A stretch of 64,000 nucleotides of DNA from the NCBI RefSeq assembly GCF_000620625.1, contig NZ_JIAW01000003.1:1-64000 (forward strand). Direction: 5' to 3'. Below, piece by piece: positions 1 to 7,574 of the stretch. The position numbers and the translations under genes are program-made. The notes beneath the pieces are model-generated. The model worked only from the letters and a program-made list of their open reading frames with translations, was not told the DNA's origin and searched no databases. Position 1 is the stretch's first letter; each line of letters starts with the position of its first letter. The DNA is from Mycobacterium sp. URHB0044 (GTDB taxonomy: Bacteria > Actinomycetota > Actinomycetes > Mycobacteriales > Mycobacteriaceae).

Positions 1-110
1 CGGGCATACAACCTGCCCACCGCCAACAACCGCTGCGCGGTCGCCGTCGACTCATCACGCGTCGCCTCACCCATCACCTCGATGAGCTCAAACTCCGGAC
101 CATCGAACAC
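1..110 (-). CDS. DUF222/HNH endonuclease-family protein (13E12-repeat type), N-terminal part only
   Basis: Read on the minus strand from a GTG at 110, the frame stays open to the window edge and gives an N-terminus containing FELIEVMGEATRDESTATAQ and then RLLAVGRLYA. The E-A-(T)-R-x-E-x-x-x-x-A-x-R-L-x-A-x-x-x-L pattern resembles the start of mycobacterial DUF222/HNH proteins (13E12 repeat family), which are repetitive and often paralogous. Only about 36 residues are visible, so the HNH nuclease domain cannot be checked. No clear ribosome-binding site precedes the GTG, and a start further upstream is possible. Divergent from the SDR gene at 243. Confidence 0.45.
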   Translation of the reverse strand, partial: MFDGPEFELIEVMGEATRDESTATAQRLLAVGRLYA

Positions 111-242
111 ATGTGCGAGTCTACAGCGGCCCTCTGACAAGCAGAGGCGCAATTCGAAGGAAACTAGAACGTGTTCCAGAAATCGCTCACGGGAACCGCG
201 CCTCCTTGTTACGGTGACGCCCGACGAGAGAAGAGGAACGAC

Positions 243-1034
243 GTGATTCTGGACAGATTTCGGCTCGACGACCAAGTCGCGGTAGTGACGGGAGCGGGCC
301 GCGGACTCGGCGCCGCGATGGCGCTGGCCTTCGCGGAAGCTGGTGCGGACGTGGTGATCGCGTCGCGCACGCAGTCCCAACTCGAGGACGTCGCCAGGCA
401 GATCGAAGGCGTCGGCCGCAAAGCCCACATCGTGGTCGCCGACCTCGCCCACCCCGACGAGACCGAGAAGCTGGCGAGTGCCGCCATCGAGGCGTTCGGC
501 AAACTAGACATCGTCGTGAACAACGTCGGCGGCACCATGCCGGCACCGTTGGTGAACACGTCGACCAAGGACCTGCGTGACGCGTTCACCTTCAACGTGT
601 CCACCGCCCACGCGCTGACGGCCGCGGCGGTTCCGCTGATGCTGGAGCACTCGGGCGGCGGCAGCATCATCAACATCACGTCGACCATGGGCCGGGTCGC
701 CGGCCGCGGATTCGTCGCCTACGGCACGGCGAAGGCGGCGCTGGCCCACTACACCCGGCTCGCCGCGCTCGACCTGTGCCCACGTATCCGCGTCAACGCG
801 ATCGCGCCCGGCTCGATCCTGACCTCGGCGCTCGAGATCGTCGCGTCCAACGACGATCTGCGCGATCCGATGGAGAAGGCCACCCCCATGCGCCGGCTCG
901 GCGATCCGCTCGACATCGCCGCGGCCGCGGTGTATCTCGCGTCACCGGCGGGCAGCTACCTGACCGGCAAGACCCTCGAGGTCGACGGCGGCATCACCTT
1001 CCCCAACCTCGACCTACCCATCCCCGACCTGTGA
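243..1034 (+). CDS. SDR family NAD(P)-dependent oxidoreductase
   Basis: A 263-residue short-chain dehydrogenase/reductase of classical length. The cofactor motif TGAGRGLG lies at residues 16-23, an NNVGG element follows the fourth strand, the catalytic serine lies in NITSTMG and the catalytic YGTAK is at about 160-164. The C-terminal GKTLEVDGG is the usual SDR tail. It probably oxidises or reduces a hydroxyl/keto group in the cytosol; the substrate cannot be told. I chose the GTG at 243 because AGAGGAA sits 8 bases upstream and the fold starts immediately after it; an in-frame GTG at 171 would add 24 uncharacteristic residues. The next gene starts 11 bases after its stop, so the two are probably co-transcribed. 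Confidence 0.85.
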   Translation: MILDRFRLDDQVAVVTGAGRGLGAAMALAFAEAGADVVIASRTQSQLEDVARQIEGVGRKAHIVVADLAHPDETEKLASAAIEAFGKLDIVVNNVGGTMPAPLVNTSTKDLRDAFTFNVSTAHALTAAAVPLMLEHSGGGSIINITSTMGRVAGRGFVAYGTAKAALAHYTRLAALDLCPRIRVNAIAPGSILTSALEIVASNDDLRDPMEKATPMRRLGDPLDIAAAAVYLASPAGSYLTGKTLEVDGGITFPNLDLPIPDL

Positions 1035-1045
1035 GGAACTGAGTC

Positions 1046-2122
1046 ATGCCAATCCGCGTCGCGCAAGTGGGCACCGGCAACGTCGGCGGCCACGCGCTGA
1101 CCGAGCTGATCACCAACCCAGCCTTCGAGCTGACCGGTGTGTGGGTGTCGTCGGAGGCGAAGGCCGGCAAGGACGCCGCCGAACTCGTCGGGCTCGACAC
1201 CCCGACCGGCATCATCGCCACCAACGACCTCGACGCCGTGCTGGCGACCGAGCCCGAGTGCGCGGTCTACACCGCGATGGCCGACAACCGGCTGATGGAG
1301 GCGCTCGAGGACTACCAACGCATCCTGGCCGCGGGCGTGAACGTCGTCGGCAGCGGCCCGGTGTTCCTGCAGTACCCGTGGCAGGTGATCCCCGAGGAGC
1401 TCATCGCGCCACTGCAGGACGCCGCGAAGGCCGGCCAGGCCAGCCTGTACGTCAACGGCATCGACCCCGGCTTCGCCAACGACCTGCTGCCGCTTGCGCT
1501 GGCGGGCACGTGTCAGAGCATCGAGCAGGTCCGTTGCATGGAGATCATCAACTACGACACCTACGACAGCGCCACCGTCATGTTCGACGTGATGGGCTTC
1601 GGCAAGTCGATGGACGACGTGCCGATGCTGCTGCAACCCGGCGTGCTCAGCATGGCCTGGGGTTCGGTGGTTCGTCAGCTCGCGGCCGGGTTGGGCCTCG
1701 AGCTGGACAAGGTCGCCGAGGAGTACGTCCGGGTGCCCGCGCCCGAGGACTTCGACATCGCGTCCGGCCACATCGCCAAGGGCACGACGGCGGCCATCCG
1801 CTTCGAAGTGCAGGGCATCGTCGACGGCAAGCCGGTCGTCGTGCTCGAACACGTGACGCGGCTGCGCGACGACATGTGCCCGGACTGGCCGCAGCCGGCG
1901 CAGGAGGGCGGCTCCTACCGGATCGAGGTCACCGGCGAACCCAACTACGCCATGGACCTCTGCCTGAGTAGCAGCAAGGGCGACCACAATCACGCGGGTC
2001 TCGTCGCGACGGCCGCACGGATCGTCAACGCCATCCCCGCCGTCGTCGCGGCAGAACCCGGAATCCGGACGACGCTCGACTTGCCCCTCATCACCGGCAA
2101 TGGGCTGTACTCTGCGAGTTGA
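1046..2122 (+). CDS. DapB-like NAD(P)-dependent dehydrogenase (amine dehydrogenase family)
   Basis: A 358-residue protein starting with the Rossmann motif VGTGNVGGHAL at residues 8-18. The overall pattern (N-terminal dihydrodipicolinate-reductase-like NAD(P)-binding domain, a later GIDPGFANDLLPL segment) belongs to the mycobacterial family often annotated as 'dihydrodipicolinate reductase' or NAD(P)H-dependent amine dehydrogenase, related to 2,4-diaminopentanoate dehydrogenase. It is not the housekeeping DapB, being much longer and lacking its E-x-H-H-x-x-K-x-D signature. Its position 11 bases after the SDR gene suggests a two-enzyme redox operon. Substrate unknown. Confidence 0.75.
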   Translation: MPIRVAQVGTGNVGGHALTELITNPAFELTGVWVSSEAKAGKDAAELVGLDTPTGIIATNDLDAVLATEPECAVYTAMADNRLMEALEDYQRILAAGVNVVGSGPVFLQYPWQVIPEELIAPLQDAAKAGQASLYVNGIDPGFANDLLPLALAGTCQSIEQVRCMEIINYDTYDSATVMFDVMGFGKSMDDVPMLLQPGVLSMAWGSVVRQLAAGLGLELDKVAEEYVRVPAPEDFDIASGHIAKGTTAAIRFEVQGIVDGKPVVVLEHVTRLRDDMCPDWPQPAQEGGSYRIEVTGEPNYAMDLCLSSSKGDHNHAGLVATAARIVNAIPAVVAAEPGIRTTLDLPLITGNGLYSAS

Positions 2123-2165
2123 CTGTGAATTTCGCAGCCAGACCAACACATAGAGGACGCTGCCG

Positions 2166-2492
2166 ATGCGGACGACGACACGGTATTTCCTTCCCTTGAT
2201 CGCATCGGCCGGAGCGGCGGGGGCACTCTTCCTCGCCCCGTTGGCATCCGCAGATCCCGGTGACTCCAATCTGCCCGCGTGCACGACGACGGGCGACGGC
2301 AGCACCTACACCGGAACCACCACCACCGAGTGCGCCACCCCGGGCAACGTTCAGATCAATGCCACCGCGCCCTCGGACCCCGACTACCTCTACCCGTGGG
2401 ACGACGAGTTCTACGGCCCCGCCTTGATCATCGGCGGAGGCGACTACGGCCCCCACGGTGGTGGCGGCGGCGGCGGAGGCGGTCACCGCTAG
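2166..2492 (+). CDS. Small secreted protein with Gly-rich tail
   Basis: A 108-residue protein with a clear Sec signal peptide: RTTTR, then a hydrophobic stretch ending LFLAPLASADP, with probable cleavage after ASA at about residue 30. The mature part is acidic and Thr-rich, has two cysteines (ACTTTG and TECATPG) that could form a disulphide, and ends in a run of glycines followed by HR. The segment TECATPGNVQI closely resembles TQCQTPGHSQI in the next gene, so the two are probably tandem paralogues. Function not recognised. Confidence 0.7.
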   Translation: MRTTTRYFLPLIASAGAAGALFLAPLASADPGDSNLPACTTTGDGSTYTGTTTTECATPGNVQINATAPSDPDYLYPWDDEFYGPALIIGGGDYGPHGGGGGGGGGHR

Positions 2493-2517
2493 CAGTTCCA
2501 GGCCCTAGGAGGCCGAA

Positions 2518-2742
2518 ATGAAGGTTCTACCAATGGTTTTCGCTGTGGCCGGCGTCAGCGCGGCCGTCGCGATGGCGCCCGTCGCCGTAGCAGCTCCCGA
2601 CTGCGTCAACACTGGCCCGATGACGACCCAGTGCCAGACTCCCGGACATTCCCAGATCGTCACGTCACCGCCCCAGATGAACAACGGCCCGTGGTACGGC
2701 TGGCCCTACGGCGGCGGCTTCGTCCTCGACCTCGGCTGGTAG
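2518..2742 (+). CDS. Small secreted protein, paralogue of its upstream neighbour
   Basis: A 74-residue protein with a signal peptide (MKVLPMVFAVAGVSAAVAM, then APVAVAAPD; cleavage likely after VAA at about 26). A strong ribosome-binding site AGGAGG lies just before the ATG and the gap to the previous stop is only 25 bases, so they form an operon. The mature protein is about 48 residues with two cysteines (DCVNTG and TQCQTPG) and an aromatic, Gly-rich C-terminus (WYGWPYGGG). It shares the TxC-x-TPG-x-x-QI core with the protein encoded at 2166-2492 but lacks the polyglycine tail. Function unknown. Confidence 0.75.
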   Translation: MKVLPMVFAVAGVSAAVAMAPVAVAAPDCVNTGPMTTQCQTPGHSQIVTSPPQMNNGPWYGWPYGGGFVLDLGW

Positions 2743-2764
2743 CGCCGCCGTTGCTCCACTGACC

Positions 2765-2783
2765 AGGTTTCGGCTAACCTAAC
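2765..2783 (+). promoter_or_regulatory. IdeR/MntR-like metal-regulator box upstream of mntH
   Basis: The dyad AGGTT-N6-AACCT lies 36 bases before the mntH start. The right half GGCTAACCTAA is identical to half of the IdeR consensus TTAGGTTAGGCTAACCTAA; the left half is imperfect and the spacing is one base longer than the 5 bases of the consensus. Mycobacterial MntR is reported to control mntH, so a MntR or IdeR site is expected here. Assignment is inferred from position and partial consensus match. Confidence 0.45.
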
Positions 2784-2818
2784 TTTTCTATTCGTAATGC
2801 CGGATAGAGAGTGGGTCG

Positions 2819-4045
2819 TTGATATCTGAAACCAAGGCGCCGACGAGCGCACCCTGGCTGCTGCTCGGGCCCGCCTTCGTCGCTGCCATCGCCTACGTCG
2901 ACCCCGGCAACGTCGCGGCCAACGTCAGCGCCGGAGCCCAATACGGCTTCCTGCTCGTCTGGGTGATCCTGGTGGCCAACGTGATGGCCGGCCTGGTTCA
3001 GTACCTGTCGGCCAAGCTTGGCCTCGTCACCGGACGCACCCTGCCGGAATCGGTCGCCGACCACACCCGCACGCCCACCCGCATCGCCTTCTGGCTGCAG
3101 GCCGAATTGGTCGCGATGGCAACGGATCTCGCCGAAGTCGTCGGCGGAGCCATCGCGCTGTACCTGCTGTTCGACCTCCCCCTGCTGCTGGGTGGCGCGA
3201 TCACCGGCGCCGTGTCACTGCTGCTGTTGGCCGTCCAGAACCGGCGCGGTCAACGCGTCTTCGAACGCGTCATCACCGGGCTGCTGCTCGTCATCGCGAT
3301 CGGATTCCTGACGAGCCTGTTCGTGGCGCCGCCTGCGGCAGCCGACGTCGCGAAGGGTCTGATCCCCCACTTCGAGGGCGCCGAGAGCATCCTGCTCGCG
3401 ACGGCGATGCTCGGCGCGACGGTCATGCCGCACGCCGTCTACCTGCACTCCGGGCTGGCCCGCGACCGGCACGGCCAGCCCGAGCCGGGGCATCACCGGC
3501 GCCGGATCCTGCGGATCACCCGCTACGACGTCGGCATCGCGATGCTCGTCGCCGGCGCGGTGAACCTGGCCATGCTGCTGGTCGCCGCGACCAACCTGCA
3601 GGGCATCGACGACACCGACTCCATCGAGGGCGCCTACAAGGCAGTGCAGGGTGCGCTCGGGCCGACGATCGCGTTGTTCTTCGCCGTCGGCCTGCTGGCA
3701 TCGGGCCTGGCATCGACGTCGGTCGGCGCCTACGCCGGGGCCATGATCATGCAGGGCCTGCTGCGCCGCTCGTATCCGCTGCTACTGCGCCGCCTCGTCA
3801 CGCTGATCCCGGCATTGGTCGTGCTCGCGATCGGTGTCGACCCCAGCCGCGCGCTGGTGTTGTCGCAGGTAGTGCTGTCCTTCGGCATACCGTTCGCGCT
3901 CATCCCGCTGGTGCGGCTGACCGCCAACCGGGAACTGATGGGCGTCGACGTCAACCACCGGGTCACCACCGTGCTCGGCTGGACGGTCGCGGGAATCATT
4001 AGTGTGCTCAACGTGGTGTTGATCTACCTGACCGTGACGGGCTGA
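2819..4045 (+). CDS. mntH: Nramp-family Mn2+/Fe2+ transporter MntH
   Basis: A 408-residue, strongly hydrophobic protein with about 11 membrane segments. It carries both hallmark Nramp metal-site motifs: DPGN at residues 28-31 (TM1) and MPH at about 203-205 in GATVMPHAVYLHSG (TM6). It should import Mn2+ (possibly Fe2+) with protons across the inner membrane. The start is a TTG with GAGAGTGGG upstream; a nearby in-frame ATG or GTG is absent. A metal-regulator-like box precedes it. The following ATG begins directly after its stop codon, so the downstream fusion hydrolase is translationally coupled to it. Confidence 0.9.
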   Translation: MISETKAPTSAPWLLLGPAFVAAIAYVDPGNVAANVSAGAQYGFLLVWVILVANVMAGLVQYLSAKLGLVTGRTLPESVADHTRTPTRIAFWLQAELVAMATDLAEVVGGAIALYLLFDLPLLLGGAITGAVSLLLLAVQNRRGQRVFERVITGLLLVIAIGFLTSLFVAPPAAADVAKGLIPHFEGAESILLATAMLGATVMPHAVYLHSGLARDRHGQPEPGHHRRRILRITRYDVGIAMLVAGAVNLAMLLVAATNLQGIDDTDSIEGAYKAVQGALGPTIALFFAVGLLASGLASTSVGAYAGAMIMQGLLRRSYPLLLRRLVTLIPALVVLAIGVDPSRALVLSQVVLSFGIPFALIPLVRLTANRELMGVDVNHRVTTVLGWTVAGIISVLNVVLIYLTVTG

Positions 4046-5107
4046 ATGCCCGCCTACTTCGCCTACGGCTCCAACCTGTGCACGACGCAGATGGCGCGGC
4101 GCTGCCCGGACGCGGCCGATCCCCGGCCCGCGACGCTCGCCGACCACGACTGGCTGATCAACGAACGCGGGGTGGCGACCGTCGAGCCGTTCGACGGATC
4201 CCAGGTGCACGGCGTGGTGTGGCAGGTCAGCGACCGCGACCTGGCCACGCTGGACAGCGCCGAAGGCGTCCCCGTGCGCTATCGCCGCGACCGGATGGTC
4301 GTACACACCGAGGACGGCCCGGCACCGGCATGGGTGTACATCGACCATCGCGTCGAGCCCGGCGCGCCACGGCCCGGCTATCTGGAGCGGATCATCGACG
4401 GCGCCGCGCACCATGGCTTACCGCACCGCTGGCTGGAATTCCTGAAGCGCTGGGACCCGGCGAACTGGCCACACCACCGGGATTCCACCAGTGCCGCTGC
4501 GCCGCAATCACTTTCGGAACTGCTCGCCCACCCCGGCGTGCTCGAGACCAGCACGCTGCGGTCGCGCTTCGGCTTCCTCGCGATCCACGGCGGCGGACTG
4601 GAGCAGATGACCGACGTGATCGCCGAGCGCGCCGCGCAGGCCGCCGACGCCTCGGTTTACGTGGTGCGCCATCCCGACCAGTACCCGCACCACCTGCCCT
4701 CGGCGGCGTACCGCGCAGAGGAGTCGGAGCGTCTCGCCGAATTCCTCGACCACGTCGACGTCGTGGTGTCGCTGCACGGCTACGGCCGCGTCGGTCGCAG
4801 CACCCAACTGCTCGCCGGTGGAGGCAACCGCGCGCTGGCCGCCCATCTGGCGCAACACGTCTCGGTGCGCGGCTACGAAGTGATCACCGACCTGGACGCC
4901 ATCCCCCGCGAGTTGCGGGGCCTTCACCCGCAGAACCCGGTGAACCGGCCACGCGACGGCGGAACGCAGCTGGAGCTGACACCGCGGGTACGCGGAATCA
5001 GCCCGCGTAGCGGCATGGCCGGCGACGACGGCCTGTCCCCGGCCACCTCGGCGCTTGTCACGGGCCTCGTCGCGGCCGCGAATTCCTGGGAACTACGCTC
5101 GGCCTAG
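4046..5107 (+). CDS. Fusion: gamma-glutamylcyclotransferase-like domain + poly-gamma-glutamate hydrolase domain
   Basis: A 353-residue two-domain protein. Residues about 1-140 are gamma-glutamylcyclotransferase-like: YFAYGSNL at 4-11 is the family's substrate-loop signature. Residues about 155-340 resemble the zinc-dependent poly-gamma-glutamate hydrolase family (phage PghP type): HGGGLE at 181-186 and SLHGYGR around 243-248 supply the likely metal ligands, with LELTPRVRG near the end. There is no signal peptide, so it should act in the cytosol. Both domains act on gamma-glutamyl bonds, suggesting an endo/exo combination that trims gamma-linked glutamyl peptides. The gene starts directly after the mntH stop and overlaps the next GTG by one base. 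Domain calls are by motif; activity is inferred. Confidence 0.75.
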   Translation: MPAYFAYGSNLCTTQMARRCPDAADPRPATLADHDWLINERGVATVEPFDGSQVHGVVWQVSDRDLATLDSAEGVPVRYRRDRMVVHTEDGPAPAWVYIDHRVEPGAPRPGYLERIIDGAAHHGLPHRWLEFLKRWDPANWPHHRDSTSAAAPQSLSELLAHPGVLETSTLRSRFGFLAIHGGGLEQMTDVIAERAAQAADASVYVVRHPDQYPHHLPSAAYRAEESERLAEFLDHVDVVVSLHGYGRVGRSTQLLAGGGNRALAAHLAQHVSVRGYEVITDLDAIPRELRGLHPQNPVNRPRDGGTQLELTPRVRGISPRSGMAGDDGLSPATSALVTGLVAAANSWELRSA

Positions 5108-6195
5108 TGCGCGGGCTGGCTGTTCTCACGTTTCTGGTCCTACTCGGCTTCACGGCGGTGCCGGCGCAGGCCGCCCCAGCTGTCCTCGACGACGCTCTGA
5201 CCCGTGCCGTCGCCGACGACCAGTTGCCCGGCGGGCTGGTCGTCGTCCGCGGCGCCGACGGGCTTAGCCGTCACACCGCAGGCTTCTCCGACGTCGACAC
5301 CCGCGCCGGGTTCGCCCCGAACACGCACGTCCGCGTCGCGAGCATCACCAAGACCTTCGTTGCGGCCACCGTCCTGCAGCTCGTCGCCGAGGGCAAGGTC
5401 GACCTCGACGCGACGATCGACACCTACCTGCCGGGCCGCGTGCACGGTGAGGGCTTCGACGGCAGTGCCATCACGGTGCGCCAACTGCTGCGCCATCAGA
5501 GCGGCCTTCCGGAGTACTTCGATCCCGGCACCGAGATACCCACCGGACCCGTTGCGGCCGAACAACTTCTGGACGCGGCACTGGCGAGGCCCGCCCAGTT
5601 CCCGCCCGGCACCTCGTGGGAGTACACCAACACCAACTACGTCGTCGCCGGCCTGATCATCGAGGCGGTCACCGGTAGGCCCACGGTCGACGAGATCACC
5701 CGTCGCATCATCGCGCCACTGGGACTGACCGACACCTACTTCCCCGCGCCGGGCGACACCGCCCTGCGGACGCCGTTCGCGCACGGCTACGAACTGGAGG
5801 ACGGCCGGCGCAAGGACGTCACCGCCTTCAACGCGTCGGCGGCCGGCATGAGCGGCTCACTGGTGTCGACCAACGAGGACACCACCGCGTTCATCACCGC
5901 ACTGCTCGACGGCAGGGTCGTGCCGCCGGCGCAGCTGCGCCAAATGATGGACACCGTCGAACAACCCGACGCGCCCGGCTTCCGCTACGGACTGGGCTTG
6001 GCCAGCATCGAACTGCCCTGCGGCGTCACCGTGTGGGGACATGGCGGCGACATCGAGGGCTATCACAGCCTCATGGCGAAACCACTTGAGGGAGACGCCG
6101 TTTCAGTGACGTTCACCCAGAACCCGGCCGCGCAATCGCTCCTCGACGACCCGCGCGCCGCGGTACTCGACGCGCTCTACTGCCAGGCCTCCTGA
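5107..6195 (+). CDS. Secreted serine hydrolase, beta-lactamase class C / D,D-carboxypeptidase-like
   Basis: A 362-residue protein with a signal peptide (MRGLAVLTFLVLLGFTAVPA, cleavage near AQA-AP at about 23). The penicillin-binding fold motifs are present: SITK at 79-82 (catalytic Ser and Lys), YTN in WEYTNTNY around 173, and HGG in WGHGGDIEGYHS around 312. It should act outside the membrane on peptidoglycan peptides, beta-lactams or esters; motifs do not discriminate. The GTG start overlaps the stop of the fusion hydrolase by one base, making it the third gene of the mntH operon. It converges with the APC permease gene, leaving 3 bases between stops. Confidence 0.85.
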   Translation: MRGLAVLTFLVLLGFTAVPAQAAPAVLDDALTRAVADDQLPGGLVVVRGADGLSRHTAGFSDVDTRAGFAPNTHVRVASITKTFVAATVLQLVAEGKVDLDATIDTYLPGRVHGEGFDGSAITVRQLLRHQSGLPEYFDPGTEIPTGPVAAEQLLDAALARPAQFPPGTSWEYTNTNYVVAGLIIEAVTGRPTVDEITRRIIAPLGLTDTYFPAPGDTALRTPFAHGYELEDGRRKDVTAFNASAAGMSGSLVSTNEDTTAFITALLDGRVVPPAQLRQMMDTVEQPDAPGFRYGLGLASIELPCGVTVWGHGGDIEGYHSLMAKPLEGDAVSVTFTQNPAAQSLLDDPRAAVLDALYCQAS

Positions 6196-6198
6196 GCG

Positions 6199-7563
6199 CT
6201 ACCCCTCCAGCTCGAGCACGGGCGTGGGCCGCTGGAACCCGCGGGTCATGAAGAGCAGCCATGCGAATCCGATTGCCAGCCAGATCAATCCGACCCACAG
6301 CGTCAGCCAGGACAGGTTGAACCACAACCACACGGTCAGCGCGAAGCCGATCACCGGCAGGACGACGTTGTTCAGGACGTTCTTCTCGCCCTTGTCGATG
6401 TAGTAGTGCTTGACGACGGTGAGGTTGACGGCCGAGAAGGCCACCAGCGCACCGAAACTCACGATCGAGGCGAGGAAGCCCAGTTCGATCCAGAGCGCCG
6501 CGAGCGAGATCACCGACACCACCAGGATGGCGAACGTCGGCGTGGCGAAGCGTAGCGAGACGTGGCCGAACACCTTCCTGGGCAGGATGCCGTCGCGGCC
6601 CATCGCGTACAGGATCCGCGCCACCGAAGCCTGTGAGGTCAGCGCGGATCCGATACAGCCCGCGATGTACGCCGCGGTGAAGAACACGTTGAGGAACTGC
6701 CCACCCGCCGCCAGCATGACGTCCGTGGAACCCGCGTCGACGTCGGCGAACTGGTTCGACGGGAACACCAACTGGGAGACGTAGGACAGCCCGATGAACA
6801 TCAGACCGCACGCCACGGTGGCGATCATGATCGCCTTGGGCACGCTGCGAGTGGGATCCTTCGCCTCCTCCGACAGCGTGGATACCGCGTCGAATCCGAG
6901 GAAGGACAGGCAGAGGATCGCGGCGCCCGCGAAGATCGGGCTCGCGCCGCTAACCGAACCGTCGCCGGTAAACGGCGCGACGAGGTTGACGCTGCCCGCC
7001 TTGGTGATCGTCACGAACGCCATCACCACGAGCACGACGATGAAGATCAGCTGCAGGGCCAGCAGCAGGAAGTTGGCTCGCGCCACCGACACGATGCCGA
7101 CGATGTTGAGGATCGTCACCACGACCACTGCGATCAGGATCCACACCCACGGAGGTACGGCGGGGATGGCCGCGCTCATGTAGATGCCGATGACGAGGTA
7201 GTTGAGCATCGGCAGGAACAGATAGTCCAACAGCAGCGACCAGCCGGCCAGGAAGCCGATCGGCGCCCCGAACGACCTCTGGGTGTACGCATAGGTGGAG
7301 CCGGCCACCGGAAAGGCCGCCGACATCCTGGCGTAGGACCTCGCGGTGAACACCATCGCCGCCAGCGTCACCAAATACGCCACCGACAACCGGCCACCGG
7401 TCAGCTGGGTGACGATGCCGTAGGTGGTGAACACGGTCAGCGGAACCATGTAGACCATGCCGAACAACACCAACGACGGAACGCCGAGGACGCGTTTGAG
7501 GTGACCCTCGCCGTCGGCCGCGGCCGTGACCGGCACGGATGACTCAGCGGGCGTAGTGGACAT
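6199..7563 (-). CDS. APC-superfamily amino acid/amine permease
   Basis: A 454-residue protein with about 12 hydrophobic segments, typical of the APC superfamily: LGVPSLVLFGMVYMVPLT opens TM1, and FLGFDAVSTLSEEAKDPTRS is the conserved TM6 to cytoplasmic-loop signature (G-F-D/E-x-x-x-x-x-x-E-E-x-x-x-P). It should import an amino acid or amine across the inner membrane. I start it at the ATG at 7563, just inside a longer open frame whose extra residues overlap the upstream amidohydrolase gene. It lies 11 bases downstream of the amidohydrolase stop, so it is the last gene of the 10308-6199 operon and probably brings in that pathway's substrate. Confidence 0.85.
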   Translation of the reverse strand: MSTTPAESSVPVTAAADGEGHLKRVLGVPSLVLFGMVYMVPLTVFTTYGIVTQLTGGRLSVAYLVTLAAMVFTARSYARMSAAFPVAGSTYAYTQRSFGAPIGFLAGWSLLLDYLFLPMLNYLVIGIYMSAAIPAVPPWVWILIAVVVVTILNIVGIVSVARANFLLLALQLIFIVVLVVMAFVTITKAGSVNLVAPFTGDGSVSGASPIFAGAAILCLSFLGFDAVSTLSEEAKDPTRSVPKAIMIATVACGLMFIGLSYVSQLVFPSNQFADVDAGSTDVMLAAGGQFLNVFFTAAYIAGCIGSALTSQASVARILYAMGRDGILPRKVFGHVSLRFATPTFAILVVSVISLAALWIELGFLASIVSFGALVAFSAVNLTVVKHYYIDKGEKNVLNNVVLPVIGFALTVWLWFNLSWLTLWVGLIWLAIGFAWLLFMTRGFQRPTPVLELEG

Positions 7564-7574
7564 CGCCACTCCTC

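Noticed and set aside
956..2305. A 449-residue minus-strand open frame
   Set aside because: Antisense of the DapB-like dehydrogenase; the plus-strand Rossmann motif and ribosome-binding site are convincing.
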